A DNA stretch of 9,757 bases, taken from contig JAITUD010000353.1 of NCBI GenBank assembly GCA_031286555.1, positions 1-9,757 of the forward strand, written 5' to 3'. Made by a program: the position numbers and the translations under genes. This document shows, piece by piece, positions 1 to 5,786 of this stretch. Positions within the stretch are counted from its first letter, which is position 1; every line of letters starts with the position of its first letter. The notes below the pieces were generated by a model. The model made no database searches. It saw nothing but the letters and a program-made list of their open reading frames with translations, and was not told where the DNA came from. This DNA is from Microbacterium sp. (lineage in GTDB: Bacteria > Actinomycetota > Actinomycetes > Actinomycetales > Microbacteriaceae).

Positions 1-61
1 CGGGGTTGTCGAGGTCGTAGAGATCGACGATCCGAGGGTCGTAGTCCGCAGCATCCGTCAC
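1..61 (-). CDS. Probable class I SAM-dependent methyltransferase, N-terminal fragment
   Basis: Only the first 20 codons are inside the window; the gene continues past the left edge. The reverse strand reads from a GTG at 61 as V-T-D-A-A-D-Y-D-P-R-I-V-D-L-Y-D-L-D-N-P. A 'YDPRIVDLYDLDNP' opening is typical of small actinobacterial class I methyltransferases, in which this Asp/Tyr-rich segment precedes the SAM-binding Rossmann core. The SAM motifs themselves are off-window, so the family call rests on the N-terminus alone. The GTG start is supported by a TAGCCT box exactly 6 nt upstream and by the lack of any Shine-Dalgarno, the pattern of a leaderless mRNA. It shares orientation with the HxlR gene upstream (stop at 78, 16 bp away) but appears to have its own promoter. 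Substrate unknown. Confidence 0.5.
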   Translation of the reverse strand, partial: MTDAADYDPRIVDLYDLDNP

Positions 62-67
62 CCCGGC

Positions 68-73
68 AGGCTA
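68..73 (-). promoter_or_regulatory. Leaderless-type -10 box of the methyltransferase
   Basis: On the reverse strand TAGCCT is followed by GCCGGG (6 nt) and then GTG. It fits TANNNT, there is no SD between it and the start, and the spacing puts the transcription start at or next to the first codon base. I see no convincing -35 at 17-18 bp. Confidence 0.45.
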
Positions 74-77
74 CCGG

Positions 78-587
78 TCACTCGGCCGCGGCTGGGGTCT
101 CTCGGACCGCGAGCTCGTACGCGGCCATCAGCTGCGCGCTGGGACGGGGTGCGTCGGGGTCTGGTCGCGGCACGCCCAGGTGGAGCTCGCGGAGCTCGTC
201 CATCAGCGCCTCCACCAGTTCGGGGCCGCCGTCGCGGAGAAGCTCCGCACGAACCCGCAGCCGGCGTTCGCCGGTGCGGTGCGCGAGCCCCCAGTTGCCG
301 AGGGCGACCATCACCGGGAGCACCTGGATGCCGGATTCCGTGAGCGAGTACGCGGCCCGCTGTCCGCGCTGCGCATCGTCACGGGTGAGAAGCCCGCCCT
401 CCACGAGCCGCTTGAGCCTGCTGGCGAGGATGTTCGAGGCGATGCCCTCCTCAGAACCGGCGAGGAGTTCACGGAAGTATCGGCGATCACCGAACATGAT
501 GTCGCGCAGCACCAGCATCGCCCACGGGTCGCCGAGCACCTCGACGGCGGCGTTGATCGCACATCCGGATCGGGGGGCTGCCGGCAT
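78..587 (-). CDS. HxlR-family winged-helix transcriptional regulator
   Basis: 169-residue regulator of the HxlR (DUF24/MarR-like) family. The winged-helix core spans about residues 9-105: Cys9, then VLGDPWAMLVLRDIMFG (17-33), the YFRELL helix (37-42), a recognition segment with SNILASRLKRLVEGGLL (51-67), a short wing and YSLTESG (80-86). Residues 110-169 form a helical, charged C-terminal extension. Cys9 is in the position of the conserved N-terminal cysteine that senses electrophiles or oxidants in YodB/HypR-type members. I chose the ATG at 587 because AGGAGG lies 7 nt upstream and the family begins here; the frame stays open to 1010 but that extension runs antisense to the DHFR-like gene. 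It is divergent from 688-1344 and likely controls it and itself. HxlR identity is firm; the inducer is unknown. Confidence 0.9.
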   Translation of the reverse strand: MPAAPRSGCAINAAVEVLGDPWAMLVLRDIMFGDRRYFRELLAGSEEGIASNILASRLKRLVEGGLLTRDDAQRGQRAAYSLTESGIQVLPVMVALGNWGLAHRTGERRLRVRAELLRDGGPELVEALMDELRELHLGVPRPDPDAPRPSAQLMAAYELAVRETPAAAE

Positions 588-611
588 CTCTCGCCTCCTG
601 AGAAATAGTGC

Positions 612-641
612 TTGCGACTGACAACTGCTTAAGGGTACGTT
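612..641 (+). promoter_or_regulatory. Candidate promoter of the DHFR-like/YciI operon
   Basis: TTGCGA (612-617), an 18-bp spacer and TACGTT (636-641, fits TANNNT). Predicted transcription start is near 648, giving a leader of about 40 nt that carries the GGAGG at 678-682. The -10 overlaps the minus-strand -10 of the HxlR gene. Confidence 0.4.
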
Positions 642-666
642 ACCGAGATCAGGTTGCAGTCTGCAA
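634..666. promoter_or_regulatory. Two short palindromes, candidate HxlR operator region
   Basis: GGTA-CGT-TACC (634-644) and TTGCAG-T-CTGCAA (654-666) are both perfect inverted repeats centred 21 bp apart, about two helical turns. The first covers the overlapping -10 boxes of both divergent promoters and the second contains the minus-strand -35. HxlR proteins bind as dimers between divergent genes, so these are the natural operator candidates; binding is inferred. Confidence 0.45.
637..666 (-). promoter_or_regulatory. Candidate promoter of the HxlR gene
   Basis: On the reverse strand TTGCAG (666-661) and TAACGT (642-637) are separated by 18 bp. The predicted transcript would start near 630, with a leader of about 43 nt containing the AGGAGG SD. 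Confidence 0.4.
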
Positions 667-687
667 TCACTCTTCGCGGAGGCTTTC

Positions 688-1344
688 ATGTCACGGGTGC
701 GCGTCAACAACTTCTCCATCTCGCTCGACGGCTTCGGCACCGGCGAGGGACTCACTCTCGACGCACCCTTCGGGCATGCCGGCGAACGGCTGCACGAGTG
801 GATGTTCGCCACGCGGTTCTGGCGCACGATGGCCGGCGAGCCGGGCGGCTCGACCGGTGTCGACAACGCCTTCGCGGAGCAGCACGGGTTCGGGTTCGGC
901 GCCGAGATCATGGGGCGGGGCAAGTTCAGCGCCTCGACCGGTCCGTGGACCGGCGTCGGCACCGCTGAGGAGTGGCGGGGCTGGTGGGGTCCGAATCCAC
1001 CGTTCCACACGCCCGTCTATGTGCTCACGCACCATGCCCGCCCCTCCATCGAGATGGACGGCGGCACCGTGTTCCACTTCGTGGACGGGCCCCCGCAGGA
1101 GGTGCTCGCCCTCGCGAAGGATGCCGCCGGCGACCTCGACGTACGGATCGGCGGCGGCGTGACGATGCTGAGGGACTTCCTCGCGGCGGGGCTCGTCGAC
1201 GTCGCGCACATCGTTCAGGTCCCGATCCTGCTCGGTCGGGGCGAGCGGCTCTGGGACGGTCTGGAGGCGCTCGAGGAGCGCTACGACGTGGAATCCGTGT
1301 CATCGCCGAGCGGCGTGACGCATCTCACCCTCACCCGTCGATGA
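688..1344 (+). CDS. Dihydrofolate reductase family protein (RibD C-terminal domain)
   Basis: 218-residue single-domain protein of the RibD_C/DHFR-like fold, a group of NADPH-dependent reductases rarely assigned a substrate. Diagnostic segments in order: NNFSISLDGF (7-16), MGRGKF (75-80, the usual 'MGRxxF' turn), TPVYVLTHHAR (108-118), the nucleotide-binding IGGG (154-157) followed by a helix, and VPILLGRGERLW (178-189). Length and motif order match a complete family member. A GGAGG lies 5 nt before the ATG. It is first in an operon with the YciI-like gene 16 bp downstream and divergent from the HxlR gene, its probable regulator. It is unlikely to be housekeeping folate DHFR, which is shorter and has a different N-terminus. 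Family confident; substrate unknown. Confidence 0.88.
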   Translation: MSRVRVNNFSISLDGFGTGEGLTLDAPFGHAGERLHEWMFATRFWRTMAGEPGGSTGVDNAFAEQHGFGFGAEIMGRGKFSASTGPWTGVGTAEEWRGWWGPNPPFHTPVYVLTHHARPSIEMDGGTVFHFVDGPPQEVLALAKDAAGDLDVRIGGGVTMLRDFLAAGLVDVAHIVQVPILLGRGERLWDGLEALEERYDVESVSSPSGVTHLTLTRR

Positions 1345-1360
1345 CGAAAGGAGAACGACG

Positions 1361-1702
1361 ATGAGCCAGTACATCATCTACTTCAACCAGCAGTGGGTGG
1401 GCGACCACAGTTCCGAGTGGTTCGCCGGTCGCGGCCCGCTCGCCAACGCGGTCGTGAACGACATGCGGGATGCCGGCGTGCTGATCTTCGCCGCCGGCGT
1501 CGACGAGGACGTCGATTCGGCGATCATCGCCGATGACACCGGCGGCGCGCTGCAGTTCGGCACCGGGCTGTACGCCCCGGACGACCAGTACATCGGCGGC
1601 TTCACCCTCGTCGACGTCCCCGATGAGGAATCGGCGCGGATGTGGGGCGGCAGGATCGCCGAGGCCTGCGGCTGGCCCCAGCAGGTGCGCCGGGTCTACT
1701 GA
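1361..1702 (+). CDS. YciI/DGPF-domain protein
   Basis: 113-residue protein of the YCII-related (DGPF) superfamily, small ferredoxin-like alpha/beta dimers of mostly unknown role. The sequence shows the expected N-terminal strand YIIYFNQ (4-10), a GPLANAVVNDMRDAGVLIFAAG block (25-46), IGGFTLVDVPDEE (78-90) and a C-terminal helix ending ACGWPQQVRRVY. The GGFTLVDVPDEESA region and terminal 'CGWPQ-VR' are characteristic of actinobacterial members. AAGGAG lies 8 nt upstream of the ATG. It is the second gene of the operon starting at 688 and should share its HxlR control. Its stop overlaps that of the convergent hydrolase by 7 bp. DGPF proteins are often encoded beside ECF sigma factors or DHFR-like proteins; here only the latter is present. 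Confidence 0.8.
   Translation: MSQYIIYFNQQWVGDHSSEWFAGRGPLANAVVNDMRDAGVLIFAAGVDEDVDSAIIADDTGGALQFGTGLYAPDDQYIGGFTLVDVPDEESARMWGGRIAEACGWPQQVRRVY
1696..1702. other. Interlocked convergent stop codons (7 bp)
   Basis: CTACTGA encodes the end of both genes: TAC-TGA (Tyr-stop) for the YciI gene on plus and CAG-TAG (Gln-stop) for the hydrolase on minus. The reverse complement of the same 7-mer terminates the other convergent pair at 9490-9496. I see no terminator hairpin with a T-run here, so the two transcripts probably overlap. Confidence 0.8.
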
Positions 1703-2409
1703 TCCAGGGCGCCCACGATCCGCTCGATCAGGCGGCTGACCTCATCCGGCCTGGCCAGGAACGATGAGTGCCCGGAGGCGATCTCGGCGACGTCGTCAGC
1801 TCTGCGGCTCAGCTCGCGCTGCACGCTGACGGCAGTCGCCCTGTCGTCGGTGGTGATGACGTAAGTGGACGGGATGCCGCGCCAGGCGACGGCCCGTGGA
1901 GTCTGGCCGAGCACGACGGGGTTCATTCCGCGCAGGTGCTCGACCGCGGCCTGCGGATCGGGGCAGTCGTGGAACAGCACGTCCCGGGCGCGCTCCGGCC
2001 TCATGACCAGCGTGTTCGCATCGACCATCTCGAGGTCGACCGCGGGGTGGATGTTCGGCTCGTCGGCGGCGGGCTCGAACCCGCCCAGGTTCTCGCTCTC
2101 GTCCGCCATGTAGGCGGACAGGTACACGAGCCTGCGCACGCCCGGATGCCCGGCGGCCGCCTCGGTCACGGGGATGCCGCCGTACGAGTGCGCGACGAGC
2201 ACCGAGTTCGGATGTCGGTCGAGCGCGGCCCGGATCGCGGCGGCGTCGTCGTGCAGGTCGCCGCGCTCGGCCCGGCAGCTGGGCAGGTCGACGGTCTCGA
2301 CCAGAACGCCCCGGCTCGTCAGTCTGCTCTCGACCTCGTGCCAGTGCCACGGCGCGTTCCAGGCTCCGTGCACGAGCACGACGGCAGGTGTCTTCTCGTC
2401 AGCGGTCAT
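1696..2409 (-). CDS. Alpha/beta-fold hydrolase (HSYGG esterase type)
   Basis: 237-residue cytoplasmic alpha/beta hydrolase, probably an esterase acting on small molecules. The oxyanion segment is LVHGAWNAPWHW (12-23), the nucleophile elbow is VLVAHSYGG (70-78) with Ser75, the acid is probably Asp188 or Asp189 in the VITTDD strand, and the base is His214 in ASGHSSF. This arrangement matches the EstC/methylesterase-like group. There is no signal peptide. The frame is open to an ATG at 2457, but I prefer the ATG at 2409, which has CAGGGAG 8 nt upstream and begins just before the first core strand. It lies 66 bp downstream of the PaaI-like gene on the same strand and may be cotranscribed or use the weak promoter at 2429-2457. 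Catalytic residues look intact; substrate unknown. Confidence 0.87.
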   Translation of the reverse strand: MTADEKTPAVVLVHGAWNAPWHWHEVESRLTSRGVLVETVDLPSCRAERGDLHDDAAAIRAALDRHPNSVLVAHSYGGIPVTEAAAGHPGVRRLVYLSAYMADESENLGGFEPAADEPNIHPAVDLEMVDANTLVMRPERARDVLFHDCPDPQAAVEHLRGMNPVVLGQTPRAVAWRGIPSTYVITTDDRATAVSVQRELSRRADDVAEIASGHSSFLARPDEVSRLIERIVGALDQ

Positions 2410-2428
2410 GTGAATCACTCCCTGAGGC

Positions 2429-2457
2429 AGGCTCCTCGCGTCCGGGCGCTGCGTCAA
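2429..2457 (-). promoter_or_regulatory. Weak candidate promoter of the hydrolase
   Basis: Reverse strand TTGACG (2457-2452), 17-bp spacer, GAGCCT (2434-2429). The -35 is good, but the -10 lacks the initial T. It lies wholly between the PaaI stop and the hydrolase start, so the hydrolase might be transcribed independently. Confidence 0.3.
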
Positions 2458-2475
2458 GGGGGTCTGCTGAGGGAT

Positions 2476-2889
2476 TCAGCGCTTCATCGCGCTGATGGTC
2501 CCGGAGCCTACGGCGCACAGATACTCGCCCTCGGCGCCCTGCACGTGGATCTCGACCTGCGTCACCGCGGTCCGCGATGTGCTGCCCTGCGTGGTCGCGC
2601 GCGCGATGAGCCGCTCCCCCTGCGCCGGACGCAGATAGGTGAGGTTCACCCCCGATGTGAGCACATCCGGGCCGAGCGCCAGCCCTCCGGCGAAGGTGAG
2701 CGCATTGTCCGCCAGGTAGCAGAGCACGCCGCCGTGGACGTAGCCGTGCTGCTGCAGCAGCTGCGGGCGCACCTCGAGTTCGAGAGCGATCCCGCCCTCG
2801 TCGAACCGGGTCAGGACGGTGCCGAGCATCACGCTGAACGGCTGCGCCGCCAGCACTCGTCGCGCGTCATCGAGGGTCAGTGTCGTCAT
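2476..2889 (-). CDS. PaaI-family hotdog-fold thioesterase
   Basis: 137-residue single hotdog domain of the PaaI/YbgC-like acyl-CoA thioesterase group, which hydrolyses acyl- or aryl-CoA thioesters as cytoplasmic tetramers. The signature QQHGYVHGGVLCYLADNA (46-63) contains the HGG turn (52-54) at the start of the hotdog helix and Asp61, the usual site of the acidic catalytic residue. LTSGVNLTYLRPAQGERL (77-94) is the second conserved block, carrying the strand after the helix. Length is normal for a complete monomer. The ATG at 2889 has GGGAG 8 nt upstream. It follows the membrane-protein gene by 14 bp and is almost certainly cotranscribed with it. No phenylacetate genes are nearby, so the paa pathway should not be inferred. 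Confidence 0.88.
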   Translation of the reverse strand: MTTLTLDDARRVLAAQPFSVMLGTVLTRFDEGGIALELEVRPQLLQQHGYVHGGVLCYLADNALTFAGGLALGPDVLTSGVNLTYLRPAQGERLIARATTQGSTSRTAVTQVEIHVQGAEGEYLCAVGSGTISAMKR

Positions 2890-2903
2890 CGTGGGTCTCC
2901 CTG

Positions 2904-3479
2904 TCAGCGGGCGGCATCCCTCTTACGCGCGCGCAGCCCGATGAAGCGCGCGACGAGGCTGAGGACCGTGAGGACCGCGAGGATCCCGGGCAGCCACCAC
3001 TTCGCCGTGTAGAGGATCCAGGCGCCGGCGTCCCAGGGCTCGTCGTCGCCGAACTTCGGATCGAGGGCGACACCGACGGCGTCAGGCTCGACCCACATCG
3101 TCGTCGACGCCCAGACCCCCAGAGTCAGGCCGATGAGGACGATGGTCAGCGGGCCGAGGATCGCGAAGTGGTCGCTGCGGCCGGTGTAACGGTGGTTCCA
3201 TTTGCTGTACAGCCCCAGCAGGAGGATCGTGCCAAGGATCCCCAGTGGGATCGCGAGTCCACGTGCGGCGACCGGGATGTGCGTTTCCCAGTTCCCGAAC
3301 ACGCTGTTCACGCTCATCACGCGCACCTGGTCGAACAGCCCGCCGGCGCCGAATCCGAGTACGGCGACGGCCAGCAGGGCGCCGAGACCGGACAGGAGCG
3401 TGGCGGTGAGGGCCACGGACGACCCCCGGTAGTCGGGCTTCTTGCGCAGTTCCGCTTCACGGGGATCGATGAGACTCAC
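2904..3479 (-). CDS. Four-helix integral membrane protein, function unknown
   Basis: 191-residue membrane protein that I cannot assign to a characterised family. A charged, Lys/Arg-rich N-terminus (1-18) is followed by four hydrophobic segments at about 20-43, 71-91, 104-126 and 155-181 and a basic cytoplasmic tail (RARKRDAAR). The positive ends suggest that both termini are cytoplasmic, leaving loops of about 27 residues (44-70) and 28 residues (127-154) outside; both contain Trp and acidic residues (for example FGDDEPWDAGAW). There is no signal peptidase site. The start is a GTG with no SD but a TAGCCT box 7 nt upstream, so it is probably leaderless. It is followed 14 bp later by the PaaI-like gene. 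A single-pass or secreted product is excluded by the hydrophobicity pattern. Confidence 0.75.
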   Translation of the reverse strand: MSLIDPREAELRKKPDYRGSSVALTATLLSGLGALLAVAVLGFGAGGLFDQVRVMSVNSVFGNWETHIPVAARGLAIPLGILGTILLLGLYSKWNHRYTGRSDHFAILGPLTIVLIGLTLGVWASTTMWVEPDAVGVALDPKFGDDEPWDAGAWILYTAKWWLPGILAVLTVLSLVARFIGLRARKRDAAR

Positions 3480-3486
3480 TCGATCG

Positions 3487-3492
3487 AGGCTA
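3487..3492 (-). promoter_or_regulatory. Leaderless-type -10 box overlapping a stop codon
   Basis: Reverse-strand TAGCCT, then CGATCGA (7 nt), then the GTG of the membrane protein. Its first three bases are the TAG stop codon of the preceding immunity-like gene (3492-3490). No SD precedes the GTG. I find no clear -35. Confidence 0.5.
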
Positions 3493-4038
3493 CCGGCCGT
3501 GCTGCCGGTCGGCGATCCGGTCCTGGAGCTGGCGGATCGTGTCGCCGAGGATGCCGCGCGCCAGGAGTCCCTCCCCGAGCGGGCCCGCGCTGTCGGACCC
3601 GAGCGCCGGAAGCAGCCGCAGCGCGTCCCGTTCCACGTCGGTCAGCTCCGCCAGCTGCCAGTCGATCTCCTCTTGCACGCGCTCCGGTGTCGCGGCATCC
3701 GTCAGGGACACCGCCTTCACCGCGTAGGCCGCGGCGCCCAGCGCGTGCGCGCCCATGTGGGCGACGGCTGCGGCCTGCGCGACGGACCTCGCCGCCGCTG
3801 TTCCGGCGGGGGTGGATGCGGCCTTCGCCGCCCTTCCCGCGACCAGACGCTTCCTGATCTCCTCCGCGCTGCTGCCCTGCCCTGTGCTGTACGCGCGCGT
3901 GCGGTCGGCCGCGTCGCGGATGATCTCCTCTGCCGCGGCATCCGCCTCGAACAGGGGCAGCACGCGCTCCGCGCAGGCCAGCGCCCAGCGGGCGACGGCG
4001 CGTCGGTCGGTCTCGCTCAGTGTCTGGACGGATGCCAT
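3490..4038 (-). CDS. Imm-5-like 'putative immunity protein'
   Basis: 182-residue all-helical cytoplasmic protein matching the actinobacterial family usually labelled 'putative immunity protein' (Imm-5-like). Recognisable blocks are TDRRAVARWALACAERVLPLFE (10-31), a central alanine-rich stretch with a variable linker, the hallmark AVAHMGAHALGAAAYAVKAV (91-110), and EEIDWQLAEL (123-132). The name comes from computational surveys of polymorphic-toxin loci; few such proteins have been tested. No toxin, Rhs/WXG/LXG protein or secretion gene is visible next to it, so the immunity role is not supported by context. GAGGAG lies 9 nt before the ATG. It follows the SDR gene by 40 bp and is probably cotranscribed with it. 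Its stop codon is shared with the promoter of the next gene. Confidence 0.75.
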   Translation of the reverse strand: MASVQTLSETDRRAVARWALACAERVLPLFEADAAAEEIIRDAADRTRAYSTGQGSSAEEIRKRLVAGRAAKAASTPAGTAAARSVAQAAAVAHMGAHALGAAAYAVKAVSLTDAATPERVQEEIDWQLAELTDVERDALRLLPALGSDSAGPLGEGLLARGILGDTIRQLQDRIADRQHGR

Positions 4039-4078
4039 CGGTAGATTCTCCTCGATCCCCGCGGCGAGCGCGACGCCG

Positions 4079-4789
4079 TCACCAGGGCACGACCCCGTCG
4101 CGGTCGAAGAACACGCCGGGGATGCTGTCGGCGGTCGCCGCCCGGACGATCGCGTCCGTGCCCTCGGTCACGGTCTGCGTGCCCAGATGATCGGTGAAGT
4201 CGGTCGACGTCCACCCCGGGTCGACGGCGCACACACGGATGCCGGGCAGCGCCTTCGCGTACTGCGAGGTGATCATGTTCAGCGCGGTCTTCGACGAGGG
4301 ATAGACCAGTCCGACGAGACCGAAGTACGGATGGGCGGGATCGTTCGCATGGGTCAGCGAGCCGACGCCGCTGGACACCATGATCAGCCGAGCCGCCGGC
4401 GAGCGGTCGAGCAGAGGCAGGAACGCCGAGGTCACCCGCACAGGGCCGAGCACGTTGACGCCGTACACCTGGACGAAGTCCGGCACCGTGCTCTCGCCCG
4501 GCGGCACGAACCGGCCGCCGATCCCGGCGTTGTTGATGAGGACATCGAGGCCCGTGCCGGCATCCTCTACCGTCTTCGCCGCGGCGATGACGGACGCGTC
4601 GTCGGTGACGTCGATCCGGACGACGCGCACGTCGGCATCCTGATCGTCGTGGGTGAGCGCGGCGGCGACCCGTGCGCCGGCGTCGGCGTCGCGGGCGCCG
4701 AGCCAGACGGTCCAGCCGAGCTGTGCGAGGCGTCGAGCAGCCTCGCGGCCGAGGCCGCGGGTCGCTCCGGTGATGAGTGCAGTGGTCAT
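4079..4789 (-). CDS. Short-chain dehydrogenase/reductase (SDR), NAD(P)-dependent
   Basis: 236-residue classical SDR with a complete set of motifs: the glycine-rich TGATRGLG (7-14) for the dinucleotide, Asp60-Val61 after the third strand, NNAG (86-89), the structural Asn112, catalytic Ser139/140 in VSSG, YPSSK (163-167) with Tyr163 and Lys167, and the PGW turn (191-193) before the substrate loop. Arg11 and Arg33 favour NADPH. Length is typical of the monomeric/tetrameric carbonyl reductase type. The ATG has GGGGAGAAGG about 8 nt upstream; an AAGGCT-N6-ATG arrangement also fits a leaderless start. It is divergent from the MmyB-type regulator at 4891, a pairing frequent in actinobacteria in which the regulator is thought to control the SDR. 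Substrate unknown. Confidence 0.92.
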   Translation of the reverse strand: MTTALITGATRGLGREAARRLAQLGWTVWLGARDADAGARVAAALTHDDQDADVRVVRIDVTDDASVIAAAKTVEDAGTGLDVLINNAGIGGRFVPPGESTVPDFVQVYGVNVLGPVRVTSAFLPLLDRSPAARLIMVSSGVGSLTHANDPAHPYFGLVGLVYPSSKTALNMITSQYAKALPGIRVCAVDPGWTSTDFTDHLGTQTVTEGTDAIVRAATADSIPGVFFDRDGVVPW

Positions 4790-4824
4790 GCGACCAGCCT
4801 TCTCCCCCGCGCCTCCGGTGCGGC

Positions 4825-4855
4825 AGGACCGGTCGATCGTGGGATCGGCCGTCCT
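4825..4855. promoter_or_regulatory. Imperfect inverted repeat, candidate operator between SDR and MmyB-type genes
   Basis: AGGAC-C-GGTCGATC / GTGG / GATCGGCC-GTCCT: the 13-14-nt arms match except for one bulged C and one T/C change. It lies between the two start codons, upstream of the regulator -10 (4879-4884) and between the two gene starts. XRE-type regulators bind such dyads; the assignment is inferred from position. Confidence 0.4.
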
Positions 4856-4878
4856 ACCCAGCCTGCCGAGACGGTGGG

Positions 4879-4884
4879 CATACT
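4879..4884 (+). promoter_or_regulatory. Leaderless-type -10 box of the MmyB-type regulator
   Basis: CATACT, then GATCGG (6 nt), then ATG at 4891, with no SD. One mismatch to the TATACT-like consensus. No clear -35 is seen. Confidence 0.5.
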
Positions 4885-4890
4885 GATCGG

Positions 4891-5763
4891 ATGAGCGTGA
4901 ACCGAGCCGAGCTGGCCGCTCTGCTGCGCCGCAACCGGGAGCGGGTCCATCCGGAGGATGCCGGACTGCCGTCCGGACCGCGCCGTCGCACCCCCGGCCT
5001 CCGGCGCGAAGAGGTGGCGATGCTGGCCGGCATCAGCGTCGACTACGTGGTGCGACTCGAACAGGGACGCGGGCCGGTGCCGTCGACATCCGTCCTCGGC
5101 GCCCTCGCTCGTGCTCTGCGGCTGGAGCCCGCAGAGCACGACGCGCTCTTCCGCCTCGCCGGCATCGCGCCGCCTGGACCCGGCACGATCCGGATGCACG
5201 TGCGTCCCGGCGTGCTGCGTCTGATCGAGCGCTTCCACGACCTGCCGGCGATCGTGCTGAGCGCGAAAGGCGATGTCCTCGCCTGGAACGCGATGTCCTG
5301 CGCGCTGCACGGCGACTGGACGGCGCTTCCGCCGCAGCGGCGCAACCTGCTGCGGCTGCGGTTCCTGCCGGATGCCGGTCCCGATCTTCACAGCGCGGTC
5401 GGTGCGGGGGCCGAGGAGGCGGCGCTGACCGACGGACTCGTGGTGGCCAGTCTCCGGACGACCGCCGCGCGCTATCCCGACGATCCCGCGCTGAAGGCCC
5501 TTCTCGCTGAACTGCACGCCGGGTCGCCGCGCTTCACCGCGCTCTGGGAGTCGAGCTCCCCGGGTTTCATGCGCAGTCACGCCAAGACCGTGGTGCATCC
5601 TGAGCTCGGTCCGCTGCTGCTCGAATGCGACACCCTCGAGATCCCCGACGACGACCAGCAGCTCATCGTCTACTCCGCCGCCCCGGGTACGCACGAGGCC
5701 GAGGCGCTCGCGCTGCTCCGCGTGATCGGCACGCAGCGTCTGGCGTCGAACAGCGCGGAGTGA
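4891..5763 (+). CDS. Helix-turn-helix regulator with MmyB-like ligand-binding domain
   Basis: 290-residue XRE-type regulator. The N-terminal HTH (about 5-90) has the family hallmark RRRTPGLRREEVAMLAG (31-47), then ISVDYVVRLEQGRGP (48-62), LGALARALRL and EHDALFRLAG. A MmyB-like, PAS-related ligand-binding domain (about 98-285) follows, with IVLSAKGDVLAWN (121-133), RNLLRLRFL, the SPRFTALWE helix (212-220), HPELG (236-240) and LIVYSAAPGT (258-267). MmyB-type proteins are thought to sense fatty-acid-like or other small ligands and commonly sit divergent to SDR genes, as here. I chose ATG 4891 since the family starts here and a -10 box sits 6 nt upstream; an in-frame ATG at 4777 would run into the SDR gene. 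It converges on the GNAT gene with an 11-bp gap. Confidence 0.92.
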   Translation: MSVNRAELAALLRRNRERVHPEDAGLPSGPRRRTPGLRREEVAMLAGISVDYVVRLEQGRGPVPSTSVLGALARALRLEPAEHDALFRLAGIAPPGPGTIRMHVRPGVLRLIERFHDLPAIVLSAKGDVLAWNAMSCALHGDWTALPPQRRNLLRLRFLPDAGPDLHSAVGAGAEEAALTDGLVVASLRTTAARYPDDPALKALLAELHAGSPRFTALWESSSPGFMRSHAKTVVHPELGPLLLECDTLEIPDDDQQLIVYSAAPGTHEAEALALLRVIGTQRLASNSAE

Positions 5764-5766
5764 CGT

Positions 5767-5786
5767 CGCGGCGTCTAGACGCCGTG
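5767..5786. terminator. Palindrome at a convergent gene junction, possible bidirectional terminator
   Basis: CGGCGTCTAGACGCCG (5769-5784) is a perfect 16-bp palindrome, extended by one wobble and one further pair. It lies 6 bp after the MmyB-type stop and contains the TAG stop of the convergent GNAT gene. There is no T-run on either side, so termination is only plausible. Confidence 0.4.

Noticed and set aside
588..1010. Open upstream extension of the HxlR frame to 1010
   Set aside because: It is antisense to the DHFR-like gene, has no family similarity, and a good AGGAGG with ATG at 587 marks the true start.
2410..2457. 16-codon N-terminal extension of the hydrolase
   Set aside because: The extension is hydrophilic and not conserved in this fold, and the ATG at 2409 has its own SD directly upstream of the first core strand.
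1768..3012. Long plus-strand open frame of 414 codons
   Set aside because: It runs antisense through the hydrolase, thioesterase and part of the membrane-protein gene, with Arg/His/Gly-rich low-complexity translation and no motif: a shadow of high-GC third-position bias.
4070..4088. CGGCG/CGCCG stem after the SDR stop as a terminator
   Set aside because: Only five pairs, no T-run, and it lies just 50 bp before the immunity-like start, where read-through is expected.
3490..4789. SDR plus immunity-like pair as a toxin-immunity system
   Set aside because: The SDR has all catalytic residues of a normal reductase and no toxin features, so this would be over-reading the family name.
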